Assembly (NCBI RefSeq): GCF_019754945.1
Contig: NZ_JAEUWU010000005.1
Span: forward strand, 124,001-188,000
Length of the DNA stretch: 64,000 bases
Origin: Corynebacterium pseudokroppenstedtii
GTDB taxonomy: Bacteria > Actinomycetota > Actinomycetes > Mycobacteriales > Mycobacteriaceae
Direction of reading: 5' to 3'
This document shows positions 21,531 through 29,751 of this stretch, in pieces. How positions within the stretch are numbered: the first letter of the stretch is position 1; each line of letters starts with the position of its first letter. The translations under genes were made by a program, and so were the position numbers. Below the pieces are notes generated by a model. It did not search any database and was not told the origin of the DNA. It saw nothing but the letters and a program-made list of their open reading frames with translations.

Positions 21531-22898
21531 ATGAAATCCATGGTCACTGATTATTTGGACGAGGTTCTCGAGGACGTTCGCCCAGGTGATCGGGGTGCTC
21601 CCGCGAGCTACATTCCGGAACTGGCCAATGTTGACCCCGAGAGATTCGGCGTGAGCTTGGCGACGATCGACGGCAAGGTGTACGGCTCGGGCGATACGGA
21701 GACCGAGTTCACCATCCAGTCGATCGCGAAGCCATTTGTGTACGCGCTTGCTCTGGAAGACCGTGGTTTTCGCGACGTGTTGAAGCGTGTCAGCGTGGAA
21801 CCGTCCGGTGAGGCTTTCAACGAGGTGTCCCTGGATGAGGAGGGGCGTCCTCTCAATCCGATGATTAATGCGGGCGCGCTGACGACGCATTCGTTGGTGG
21901 GCGGTGACGATTGGACCCAGGGGCAGCGCCTGCAGCGGATCATCGACGGGCTGTCGGCCTTCGCTGGCCGTCGGCTGCAGGTCGATGAGCGGGTGTGCGG
22001 CTCGGAGCTGGACCACGCTCACCGGAACTTGTCCATCGCCCACATGCTCCGCAGCTACGACATATTTCCCCAGGATCCGCGCGTGATCGTGGAGGGCTAC
22101 ACGCGGTCCTGCTCTCTTCTGGTATCGACGCGGGACCTGGCGATCATGGCTGCGACCTTGGCGAACAAGGGAATCAACCCGATCACCGGCGAGAAGGTCG
22201 TGTCGGGTCGCGTGGTCCGCCAGGTGTTGAGCGTCATGACGACGTGCGGGATGTATGACGCCGCGGGCGACTGGGTGACCCAGGTCGGCATCCCCGCCAA
22301 GTCGGGCGTCGCAGGTGGTTTGATCGGCGCATTGCCTGGCCAGATTGGGGTGGCGACGTTTTCCCCTCGGCTGGACGAACATGGCAACAGTGTGCGTGGT
22401 GTCCGTCTGTTCGAGCGGATGTCCCGGGACATGGGGATCCACCTCATGGAGGTTCCGCCTTCGGTGCAGACGGTGATTCGCAACACGACGGTGCTCGTCC
22501 AGGACCTGACTGACAACGAGAAGGCGCAGGGGGTGAAGCCGCAAAAGATCAAGGTCTATTCGATCCAGGGGAGTTTGCGTTTCGCGGGTGCGGAGAAGAT
22601 CGTCCGCGAGTTCTCTAGCACGACGATTAAAGAGCCGGCTGTGGCCCTGGACCTGACCGATGTTCACGCATTGGATGGAGTCGCGCGGCGCATGATTCTC
22701 GAGGTGGCGCGTCGTTTAACTTTGGACGGTAAGCGCGTGTATCTGATCGATCCGGCCGATGTTATTCCGAAGCCCGATCCTGGTGATGGTGGGCAGGTCA
22801 TTGTTGTCCAGGATCGCGCGGAGCTCAGGGCTCACCAGCCTGAGAAGCGTAAGAAAGGGAAGAAGGGTAAGTCCGTTAAGAAAGGGAAGAAGAAATAG
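21531..22898 (+). CDS. glsA: glutaminase with C-terminal STAS domain and Lys-rich tail
   Basis: Serine-dependent glutaminase converting glutamine to glutamate and ammonia. The catalytic pair is in QSIAKPF (Ser64, Lys67), with NAGAL at about 113 and CGMYD near 240. Residues about 335-420 form a STAS-like domain (DLTDVHALDGVARRMI resembles anti-sigma-antagonist cores), and the last 20 residues are almost all Lys/Gly (KKGKKGKSVKKGKKK). The total is 455 aa against about 310 for simple glutaminases. The tail may bind nucleic acid or acidic surfaces; that is speculation. An alternative ATG lies 9 nt downstream. Convergent with the metal ABC permease. Confidence 0.9.
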   Translation: MKSMVTDYLDEVLEDVRPGDRGAPASYIPELANVDPERFGVSLATIDGKVYGSGDTETEFTIQSIAKPFVYALALEDRGFRDVLKRVSVEPSGEAFNEVSLDEEGRPLNPMINAGALTTHSLVGGDDWTQGQRLQRIIDGLSAFAGRRLQVDERVCGSELDHAHRNLSIAHMLRSYDIFPQDPRVIVEGYTRSCSLLVSTRDLAIMAATLANKGINPITGEKVVSGRVVRQVLSVMTTCGMYDAAGDWVTQVGIPAKSGVAGGLIGALPGQIGVATFSPRLDEHGNSVRGVRLFERMSRDMGIHLMEVPPSVQTVIRNTTVLVQDLTDNEKAQGVKPQKIKVYSIQGSLRFAGAEKIVREFSSTTIKEPAVALDLTDVHALDGVARRMILEVARRLTLDGKRVYLIDPADVIPKPDPGDGGQVIVVQDRAELRAHQPEKRKKGKKGKSVKKGKKK

Positions 22899-22904
22899 CG
22901 GACG

Positions 22905-23798
22905 TCAGGCCTGATGACTCCGGTGCCGCACACGTGATGCCCAGTGTTTCGTCGCAAATACGACCATGAATGTGCAGCCCTGCACGACGACGATCATGCC
23001 TCCGCTGGACACGTCGGTCCAGTAGCTGATTAGCAGGCCGCTCATGGCCGTCACCCAGCTAATGACCGGCGTCCAAATGAGGGTGCTGCGCATGCGCGCG
23101 AAAATGAGAAGGCTGATCGCGCCGGGTGTGATCAGCATGGCGACAACAAGGATCACGCCCACTGCCTGCATCGACGCCACAATGACGAGCGCGAGCATGG
23201 TCAGCATGAATCCGCGCATGAGTGTGGGATTGATGCCGAGCGACCGGGCGTTGATCGCGTCGAAACTCCAGAGGGTAATGTCCCGCCGCTTGATCAGGAC
23301 AAGTGCCGACGCTAGCAACGCGATGACCACAACTTGGATGAGGGCGGATTGCCGCACACCCAGGAGATTTCCGAAAAGGATGGAGTGCAGATCGGTTGTC
23401 GACGGCGTCATGGAGATGAGCACCAGGCCGAACGCGAAGAATGTGGTGAAGACGATGCCGATGGCGGTGTCGTCCTTGAGGTTCGTTTTCCCGCGGATGG
23501 TTCCGATGAGGCCGACGGTGAGCAGTGCGGCGACCAGCGCGCCAATGGAGAACGGGATGCCAAGGATATAAGAAATAACGACGCCGGGGAGGACCGCGTG
23601 CGAGATCGCGTCACCTAAGAGCGACCACCCGAGCAGGATTATCCAGGCGGAGAGAAGTCCGGTGCACAGTGCCGTCACAGACGTGACGATGACAGCGCGC
23701 TGCATAAAGCTGTAGGTGAATGGTTCGATAAACGCCGTTGCGACCGATGCGTGGATCGGTGCGCCAGGGAACGCGCCGGTTAACGCAAAGGGGTTCAT
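22905..23798 (-). CDS. metal (Mn/Zn-type) ABC transporter permease
   Basis: Membrane subunit of a cluster A-I type importer for Mn2+, Zn2+ or Fe2+. The 297 residues contain eight to nine hydrophobic segments and the family phrase GDAISHAVLPGVV at about 63-75, plus GIVFTTFFAFGL. It overlaps the ATPase gene by 4 nt (ATGA) and completes a binding protein-ATPase-permease operon. Manganese is favoured by the MntR-like regulator encoded divergently. Confidence 0.92.
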   Translation of the reverse strand: MNPFALTGAFPGAPIHASVATAFIEPFTYSFMQRAVIVTSVTALCTGLLSAWIILLGWSLLGDAISHAVLPGVVISYILGIPFSIGALVAALLTVGLIGTIRGKTNLKDDTAIGIVFTTFFAFGLVLISMTPSTTDLHSILFGNLLGVRQSALIQVVVIALLASALVLIKRRDITLWSFDAINARSLGINPTLMRGFMLTMLALVIVASMQAVGVILVVAMLITPGAISLLIFARMRSTLIWTPVISWVTAMSGLLISYWTDVSSGGMIVVVQGCTFMVVFATKHWASRVRHRSHQA

Positions 23799-24526
23799 TC
23801 TGCGTCGCCGTCCTTCCTCATATCCTCCATTAGGGCGGTCCCCAACAGAACGCTGGGCGAGGCGGCGAAGAGGGTGTCGTCGGGAGCCCCGTCGCTAATA
23901 ATTGTTTTTTGCAGGACAACGATCCGATCCATCGAGCGAAGCGTGCCGAGGTGGTGCGTCGAAAGTAGGATGAGCGCGCCGCGATCGCGCCGGGCGGTCA
24001 GGACTCGGAACAAGACTTCTTCGGTGTCCTGATCAACGCCGGCGAAGGGCTCGTCCAAGATGAGGATCGGCGCCTGGGTGGCGAGTGCACGAGCGATGAA
24101 AACGCGCTTCTTCTGCCCTCCGGAGAGTTGCCGGATGGACCGGCTGGCGTAGGCGGTCATTCCCACACTGGCCAGCGCCTCGTCGGCAGTGGTTTTGTCG
24201 TCGCGAGTGGGGTGCCGGAATGCGGTGAGGACAACGTCGCGCACCGTCATGGGGAAATCCCAGTTCACGGCCTCGGTTTGCGGCATGTAGGTGATGCGGC
24301 CGTCCACGGTCAGGGTGCCGGTGGTGGGGCGTAGTTGGCCGGTGATGGCGTTGAATAGCGTCGATTTGCCGGCGCCGTTCGCCCCGATGATCGCGGTCAT
24401 GGTTCCGGGGAAGAACGACGCGGTCACGTCGCGCAGTGCGGCCACGGGTTCCCCGGAGTTGTGCGTGTAGGTTACTCCGAGATTATCGACGCTGACCAGG
24501 GGTTTTCGCGGTGTTTCGGCCTGCAT
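23795..24526 (-). CDS. metal ABC transporter ATP-binding protein
   Basis: ATPase of the same importer, 243 aa from ATG 24526. Walker A GANGAGKST, signature LSGGQKKR, Walker B ILILDEPF and the switch His in LLSTHHLG are all present. The frame is open further upstream, but that part is antisense-like shadow of the binding-protein gene. The ATG overlaps the preceding stop (TAATG), so translation is coupled. Confidence 0.93.
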   Translation of the reverse strand: MQAETPRKPLVSVDNLGVTYTHNSGEPVAALRDVTASFFPGTMTAIIGANGAGKSTLFNAITGQLRPTTGTLTVDGRITYMPQTEAVNWDFPMTVRDVVLTAFRHPTRDDKTTADEALASVGMTAYASRSIRQLSGGQKKRVFIARALATQAPILILDEPFAGVDQDTEEVLFRVLTARRDRGALILLSTHHLGTLRSMDRIVVLQKTIISDGAPDDTLFAASPSVLLGTALMEDMRKDGDAE

Positions 24527-25506
24527 TAGCTGGTGAGTCCTTTGCTGATGGTGTCGGCGTCGTACCGGATGAGATCCAGGTAGGTGGGGACGGGGCCGTC
24601 TTGGTCGGACAGCGAGTCGACGTAGAGGATGCCGCCGTCTTTTGCTCCGGTGGCGCGGACGATTTGTTCGCGGGGGCCGGAGTCCACGGTGGATTCGCAG
24701 AACACAGCGGGGACCTGGTGTTCGCGCACGAACTCCTCGGTCTCCTTCATGCGTTGAGGAGTGGCTTCGGTTTCTGCGTTGACGGGCCAGATGTAGTGCT
24801 CCGTGAGACCCGCATCTTTGGCCAGGTAGGAGAACGCTCCCTCGCAGGTCACGAGCGCGCGTTTGTCCTGGGGAACGGTTTCGAGGTCCGCGCGGAGGTC
24901 GTTGCCGATGGTGTCCAGCTTGGCGGAGTATTTTTTCGCGTTGTCGTTGTAATCGTCTTTGTGGTCGGGATCGATGTCCCCGAGCGCCTTCGCAATGGTG
25001 GTCGCGTACTTCTTCACGTTGGTGGGGCTCATCCACGCGTGAGGGTTGTCTTCGCCGCTGGCTTCACCGTCGGTGATCGGGAGCGGCTCAATCCCATCCG
25101 TGGCGACGACGCGTTTGGCGTCGGAATTGCTGGTGAGCTTGTCCAGCCAGTGCTCGAGCCCGAGACCGTTGGAGATGATGAGGTCCGCTTTTGCTGCCGA
25201 TTTGAGGTCCGACGGGGTGGGGTCGTAGCCGTGGATTTCGGTGCCGGGCTTGGTGAGGGAGTTGACGTTGACGTGGTCGCCGGCCACGTTCCGGGCGATG
25301 TCGGCGAGAACCGTGAATGTTGCCAAGACGTCTTTCTTCCCGTTGTCATCGTCGGAGAGTGCGCTGCAGCCGCTGGCGGTGAGTCCGACGGCGAGCGCGG
25401 TCGCGATGGCCGGGAGGATTCTTGCGCGTCGACGTCTGTGTCTGGATGCGGTGAATCGTGAGCCCGGATTATGCGTCGGGGAGGAAGGGGCGAGTGAGGG
25501 AGCCAT
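24526..25506 (-). CDS. metal-binding lipoprotein of ABC transporter (MntA/ZnuA-like)
   Basis: Cluster A-I solute-binding lipoprotein of 326 aa. The first ~30 residues are basic, followed by a hydrophobic segment and lipobox LTASGC with lipid-modified Cys at about 47. Metal ligands typical of the family can be seen: His93 in EIHGYDP, His154 in DNPHAWMSP, and further Glu/Asp residues downstream. There is no His-rich loop, which argues for Mn rather than a Zn-specific ZnuA. AAGGA precedes the ATG by 5 nt. First gene of the operon; the long upstream region carries candidate operators. Confidence 0.9.
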   Translation of the reverse strand: MAPSLAPSSPTHNPGSRFTASRHRRRRARILPAIATALAVGLTASGCSALSDDDNGKKDVLATFTVLADIARNVAGDHVNVNSLTKPGTEIHGYDPTPSDLKSAAKADLIISNGLGLEHWLDKLTSNSDAKRVVATDGIEPLPITDGEASGEDNPHAWMSPTNVKKYATTIAKALGDIDPDHKDDYNDNAKKYSAKLDTIGNDLRADLETVPQDKRALVTCEGAFSYLAKDAGLTEHYIWPVNAETEATPQRMKETEEFVREHQVPAVFCESTVDSGPREQIVRATGAKDGGILYVDSLSDQDGPVPTYLDLIRYDADTISKGLTS

Positions 25507-25862
25507 GTGAATCCTTACGTTCGGTTGTCACTTGTTGGTTGTTGGTTGCAGTTGTTGGTTGTCGAAAAGCGGGGGTGCGGTGGATATGTCTGTTTATCAG
25601 GGGTTTAGCCGAAGGTGTCGCCCTGAGATACCAACCCCCTGAATAAAAAATTCATCACGCTCATTATAAAAGTTCAATGCAATGTATTTTCAAACTGGGG
25701 GGAACCTTATGTCCACCCATCGAGTGTGTCAAGGAACCCGTTGTGACGACCCCTATCCCGCCGCTCCAGCGTGGTTGCCCTAGAGATTGGATGGCCCTAG
25801 CGTGATAGCTCCGTGTGGCGGCCCCTAGCTTGATGTACTGGTCACCTAATACGATGAAGGGC
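25507..25862. promoter_or_regulatory. divergent control region of the Mn-type operon and mntR
   Basis: No gene in 356 nt. Near the ABC operon start lie three copies of a TTGTTGGTTG-like motif (25530-25562). An inverted repeat TTTATCAGGGG (25593-25603) and CCCCTGAATAAA (25636-25647) flanks another CCCTGAGATA at 25621, together three copies of CCCTGAnATA/its complement, good candidates for regulator binding. The middle is AT-rich (about 25641-25690), consistent with promoters. Confidence 0.45.
25850..25855 (+). promoter_or_regulatory. -10 element of mntR (leaderless)
   Basis: TACGAT, 7 nt, then ATG 25863. Confidence 0.5.
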
Positions 25863-26603
25863 ATGCACGTTTCTGATCTGCCGGACCGCACCCAGGACTA
25901 CCTCAAGGTGATCTATGACCTGGGCGAGTGGAACGCGGGCCCGGTCACATCGACGCGGATCGGCGAAGTCCTAGGGCAGAAAGCGTCGACGGTGTCAGAG
26001 GCGTTGAAGCGGCTGGTGCAGCAGGGACTCATCGTTCACGAGGCGTATAAACCCATCGAGCTGTCCCCAACCGGCCGACCGTTGGCTTTGCAAATGGTTC
26101 GTCGGCACCGATTGTTGGAGATGTACCTGTGCGAGTGCGTCGGCTATAGCTGGGATGAAGTTCACGACGAGGCCGAGCACCTTGAGCATGCCGTGTCGGA
26201 TACGTTTGTCGAGCGCATCGCGGCTCTCATGGGCAATCCCACCCGCGATCCACATGGCGATCCCATCCCAGATAAGGAGGGCAATGTCGCTGAGACCGAT
26301 CCTGGCTTGCCGTTGGATACCACGCAGGAAGGGGACGTTGTGCGGATTGTGCGCATTGCTGACCGCGACTCGGGTCTTTTGCGTTACTTAGCGACGAAGG
26401 GGATCGTGCCGGGGGTCAATGTCGCCGTCCTGCCACGCCCGTATGGCGCGATGATGAACATTCAGCTGGTGGCTGAAGGGGAGGGTGGTACCGACGCGGG
26501 TGGTTCCGACGCAGCGAACACGTCCGCGCCGGAGGGTACCGAAAATGGGGCTGGCATAGCAAGCATCAGCGCAGCATCGGCAAGGGACATTCGGGTGAAA
26601 TAG
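25863..26603 (+). CDS. mntR: DtxR/MntR family metal-dependent regulator
   Basis: A 246-residue DtxR-superfamily repressor, predicted to bind DNA when loaded with Mn2+. Winged-helix domain at about 5-70 (LGQKASTVSEALKRLVQQGL as recognition region, in part), metal/dimer domain with RRHRLLEMYL, DEVHDEAEHLEHAVSD and a C-terminal SH3-like FeoA domain (GDVVRIVRIADRD). A Ser/Gly/Ala-rich tail of about 40 residues follows. The start at ATG 25863 comes from the leaderless -10 and from the conserved LPDRTQDYLKVI opening. Divergent from the metal importer, so that operon is the likely target. It resembles MntR more than DtxR in the N-terminal region. Confidence 0.88.
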   Translation: MHVSDLPDRTQDYLKVIYDLGEWNAGPVTSTRIGEVLGQKASTVSEALKRLVQQGLIVHEAYKPIELSPTGRPLALQMVRRHRLLEMYLCECVGYSWDEVHDEAEHLEHAVSDTFVERIAALMGNPTRDPHGDPIPDKEGNVAETDPGLPLDTTQEGDVVRIVRIADRDSGLLRYLATKGIVPGVNVAVLPRPYGAMMNIQLVAEGEGGTDAGGSDAANTSAPEGTENGAGIASISAASARDIRVK

Positions 26604-26964
26604 GTGATGGGGCGCAGCCCCCGTCGGTAAGTAATCGTTTGAGGTTTCAGGTAAATCCGTTAATTGTTACTTGATCGTTATGTAGTCCTTATAACACCTG
26701 GTAGAAGACTTATAAGGCTGGTTTAGAAGCCAAACAAGTAGCAAAAATGCCCCTTTTTGCTGCGATATGGTAGCGGAGCTGAGATAAGCCAACTAATGTG
26801 AGTTGTGCTTGGTACGCGAAAGCGTTCAGGCAACCTAACGTAGATTGACGTGCTCGTTATTGAGGGTGCTTCCCATCTCGGTTAAGCCCTTTGTAGCGCG
26901 CCCGCTGCGTTGTTTTAACAGTTTTATTAGATATATTGCGTAACTATCAGTAAAGGAGATTTAC
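26604..26964. promoter_or_regulatory. AT-rich upstream region of the stress-protein gene
   Basis: No gene in 361 nt. A small GGGGC/GCCCC hairpin follows mntR (26609-26621). A perfect inverted repeat CCTTATAA (26687-26694) / TTATAAGG (26710-26717) may be an operator. AAAGGAG at 26952-26958 is a strong ribosome site 6 nt before GTG 26965. Confidence 0.4.
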
Positions 26965-27819
26965 GTGGCTGATCAGAAGTTCATTCAGGCCGTGCTCGAG
27001 TCCACCGCTTTCGACAAGAATGGCGACAAGGTTGGCAAAGTTGGCCAGCTTTTCGTCGACAGCAATAGCGGTGAGCCGACGTTCGTAGCCGTGAACACCG
27101 GACTGTTTGGTCGCAATAGTTCCCTCGTCCCGCTGGCTGGCGCCAAGCTGAACAACGAGGAACTCCATGTTGCTCACACCAAGGATGAGATTTCGGACGC
27201 TCCGAACATCTCCGACACCGACGAAGGTCTGGAGCCCGAGGAAGAAGAGCGCCTGTACAAGCACTACGGCTTGACGACGCAGGATTCCGCACAGACTCAG
27301 GCCTCTGACCGCGGAAACGCTGCTCAGGCTGGTACTGCTGCAGGCACCGGCGCTGCCGCTGGAACCGCTGCTGGTACGACGGGTCGTCGCGAGGAAACTG
27401 CGAAGACCTCCGCCGACACTGGCAAGAAGCCTGCTACCTCCGGCGACGGCTCCGTGATCCGTTCCGAAGAGCAGCTCAACGTTAACAAGGAGAAGGTTGC
27501 CTCCGGCCGTGCTCGACTGCGCAAGTACGTCGTCGAGGACACCGAAACCGTCGAGGTTCCGGTCAGCCGCGAAGAGGTGAAGGTCGAGCGCGAGAAGCTC
27601 TCGCCGGAGGAAGCCAAGAAGCTGGGCAACACCCGCATTGGCGAAGAGAACGCCGACGTTGTGCTCCACGAAGAGCAGGTCAACGTTGACAAGGAAACCG
27701 TGCCGGTAGAGAAGGTCAACCTGAACAAGGAGACCGTCACCGAGAAGCAGAAGGTTTCCGAGGACCTCAAGAAGGAACGCGTCGAGTTCCAGGACGATAC
27801 CAAGGACGGCAAGAAGTAG
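26965..27819 (+). CDS. PRC-barrel and DUF2382 stress-response protein
   Basis: A 284-residue protein with an N-terminal PRC-barrel (about 5-75, FDKNGDKVGKVGQLFVD) and a C-terminal DUF2382 domain (about 165-280) made of VNVDKE.VPVEKVN-like repeats. An Ala/Gly/Thr linker with four AAGTA-type units (about 115-140) joins them. DUF2382 proteins (YsnF/AvaK relatives) are linked to general stress. The charged, repetitive, soluble composition suggests a cytoplasmic protective protein. GTG start has an excellent AAAGGAG. It is alone on its strand, followed by a long hairpin. Confidence 0.87.
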   Translation: MADQKFIQAVLESTAFDKNGDKVGKVGQLFVDSNSGEPTFVAVNTGLFGRNSSLVPLAGAKLNNEELHVAHTKDEISDAPNISDTDEGLEPEEEERLYKHYGLTTQDSAQTQASDRGNAAQAGTAAGTGAAAGTAAGTTGRREETAKTSADTGKKPATSGDGSVIRSEEQLNVNKEKVASGRARLRKYVVEDTETVEVPVSREEVKVEREKLSPEEAKKLGNTRIGEENADVVLHEEQVNVDKETVPVEKVNLNKETVTEKQKVSEDLKKERVEFQDDTKDGKK

Positions 27820-27923
27820 TCCAAGTGGGCTATTAGTCCGCGAACTATGAGCCCATGAGCTCATAAGGTCTCAAGGGCCATAAGTTTGTGGCACTCGGAG
27901 GATTAGTTCTCCTTCATAGTTAG

Positions 27924-27964
27924 ACAAACGGCGCGCTTACCAGCGTGGTAGGCGCGCCGTTTGT
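27924..27964. terminator. long bidirectional hairpin after the stress-protein gene
   Basis: Perfect 13-bp arms ACAAACGGCGCGC and GCGCGCCGTTTGT enclose a second TACCA-gcg-TGGTA stem, about 18 bp in all. It lies 104 nt after the stop; no strong U-run, TTTTT comes 14 nt later. Confidence 0.6.
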
Positions 27965-28116
27965 GGCGTCTGAGGGTTTTTAACTCTGCTTTGCGGTGGT
28001 GTTTGGGGGCCGGGACCGCGCTTGGCTGCGCGAAGCTCCCATCTGGCCCGTGCGCGGGGGCTTCTGATCTGCGTGTGTGGCTTCTGCGGGGAGTTTGCGG
28101 GATTTGTGCACGCACG

Positions 28117-28244
28117 CTGGAAAACGCCGGGGGCGTATCGGGGTCGGTTGTGAAAACTGTGGGGGTATATGGCCAATTTTTGGCGATTTTTCGCCCATAT
28201 ACCCCCGCACTTTTATTTGGGCTGCATATCCCCCAGCAGTTTTC
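28117..28244. repeat. palindromic intergenic repeat, copy A
   Basis: About 128 nt nearly identical to copy B at 31459-31587 and in the same orientation. It comprises two forward and two inverted units of the type GAAAACTGCGGGGGNATATG, with a central GGCGA-TTTT-TCGCC hairpin. It lies 83 nt beyond the metX stop. Confidence 0.85.
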
Positions 28245-28326
28245 GAGCTCAGGCGCAGAGGCCTCTAGAAATACCTCGCTAAGTTTTCCCTTTTCCCGTT
28301 CCCCACGGTTGTCATCGCGATTCACA

Positions 28327-29586
28327 TCACGGTTCCCAGCGGTCCTCGCCATCGCGAATCTCACCGCGGCCCCCGTCGTCGGCAATCTTGGTAAGGAACT
28401 TTTCGACGATCCGCCGGGTTTGGAGTGTTTCGGTGAGGAAGCCGTCGTGCCCGGTCGGCGACGTAATTTTTGACAGCCCAATGAAGTTGCCGAGGTTGCG
28501 CGACAGGTGTTCTTGCTGGTGAAACGGGTAAAGGATGTCGGAGTCGACGCCGGCAACCATGATCGGGACGGTGCATTCGCCGAGGACAGCGTTCATTCCG
28601 CCGCGCCCGCGTCCGATGTCGTGACGGTTGAGCGCGTCGGTGAGGATCACGTAGCTCCCGGCGTCGAACCGCGCGGCGAGCTTGGAGGCCTGCGAATCTA
28701 GGTAGCTTTCGATGGAAAAGCGCTGGTCACGGGATCGATAGGGGCCGTACGGGTCCTCGTCGCGCTGAGGATCGGCGCCGAATCGCTCGTCGAGCTCGAG
28801 CTCGCCCCGATAAGTGAGGTGTGCAATGCGACGCGCCTGGCCGATCCCGTGGGTGGGCGCGCGTCCGGTGCCGTAATAGTTGCCGCCCTGCCAATCGGGG
28901 TCGGCCTCGATAAACCGGATTTGTGCAGATTGAATGCCGATTTGCCACGCGCTCGCTCGGGCGGAAACCGCGATAACCAGTGCCGACGCGACCACGTCGC
29001 GGAACATGATGCACCATTCCAGGGCCCGCGCCCCGCCCATCGATGCGCCGACGACTGCGTGGAGGCGGCGGATGCCGAGTTGCTCCAGCGCGCAGTGTTC
29101 GGCGTCGACCATGTCCCGCATGGACAGGGCCGGGAAGCGCGACCCCCACGGCGAACCATCAGGGCTTATCGACGACGGGCCCGTGCTGCCATCGCAGCCT
29201 CCAAGGACATTCGCGCAAAGGATGAGGTAGCGGTCTGTGTCGAAGCCGAGACCTGGGCCGATGAGCCCTTGCCACCATTCGGCGGCGTTGCCATCGCCTG
29301 TGAGAGCGTGCTCGATGAGGATTATCGGGCGGTCGAGAGGGCTTGGGGGAATAGAAGTGGCGTCCGGTTTTAGGCGGGGGGCGTCGGCTGCAGCGGTGGT
29401 GTCGGGCACGACGTCGTCTGGTGTTATGTCCGGTGTGGCGTTGCCCTGGGTCGTGTAAAACGCGTATATGCGGAGCGACGCGCCAGGTAGTGGCACACCA
29501 GCCTCCGTCACCCATGGGTCGTCGGCCGGTGAGAAAGGCACGTCGACATACTGCCCATTGGGCGGAAGCGATACCTGTTCGGCCAC
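28327..29586 (-). CDS. metX: homoserine O-acetyltransferase
   Basis: Transfers acetyl from acetyl-CoA to homoserine, committing it to methionine synthesis. Alpha/beta-hydrolase fold of 419 aa with nucleophile Ser182 in VVGASMGGARALEW, Asp350 in VDSDILYP and His380 in SPTGHDGF; EHALTGDGN near residue 93 is the conserved oxyanion region. GTG 29586 is chosen: AAGGAGG lies 8 nt upstream. The C-terminus has an acidic tail (GGRGEIRDGEDRWEP). It follows metY on the same strand, separated by 165 nt containing a strong hairpin. Confidence 0.94.
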   Translation of the reverse strand: MAEQVSLPPNGQYVDVPFSPADDPWVTEAGVPLPGASLRIYAFYTTQGNATPDITPDDVVPDTTAAADAPRLKPDATSIPPSPLDRPIILIEHALTGDGNAAEWWQGLIGPGLGFDTDRYLILCANVLGGCDGSTGPSSISPDGSPWGSRFPALSMRDMVDAEHCALEQLGIRRLHAVVGASMGGARALEWCIMFRDVVASALVIAVSARASAWQIGIQSAQIRFIEADPDWQGGNYYGTGRAPTHGIGQARRIAHLTYRGELELDERFGADPQRDEDPYGPYRSRDQRFSIESYLDSQASKLAARFDAGSYVILTDALNRHDIGRGRGGMNAVLGECTVPIMVAGVDSDILYPFHQQEHLSRNLGNFIGLSKITSPTGHDGFLTETLQTRRIVEKFLTKIADDGGRGEIRDGEDRWEP

Positions 29587-29663
29587 GGCCGACACCTCCT
29601 TATTGTCTGGCGCGCCCCACATTCCACCCCGCACAACACACGGGCGTACGAAACACGGCCAAA

Positions 29664-29691
29664 GGGCCGGCCATCGTTGCGCGGCCAGCCC
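29664..29691 (-). terminator. intercistronic hairpin between metY and metX
   Basis: On the minus strand GGGCTGGCC and GGCCGGCCC pair over 9 positions (one G-T) around a 10-nt loop, followed by TTT. It may attenuate or process the metYX transcript. Confidence 0.45.
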
Positions 29692-29751
29692 CTCGTCGGC
29701 AAGAAGATTAACCTGGAGAAAATTAACCCCAAAGGAAATTAGCCTAGAAGA

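Larger units (their letters stand above)
27820..28326. other. intergenic region between convergent genes with terminator and repeat copy A
   Basis: No convincing gene in 507 nt. It holds the bidirectional hairpin at 27924-27964 and repeat copy A at 28117-28244. Short frames crossing the repeat on the minus strand recur at copy B but differ outside the repeat, so they are treated as by-products of the repeat. Confidence 0.6.

Noticed and set aside
24527-25036. Upstream extension of the metal ABC ATPase frame, Arg/His-rich
   Set aside because: It is the shadow of the binding-protein gene in another frame; the ATPase starts at 24526.
27980-28210. Minus-strand frame through repeat copy A, similar peptide at copy B
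   Set aside because: Similarity ends with the repeat; explained by DNA repeat, not coding conservation.
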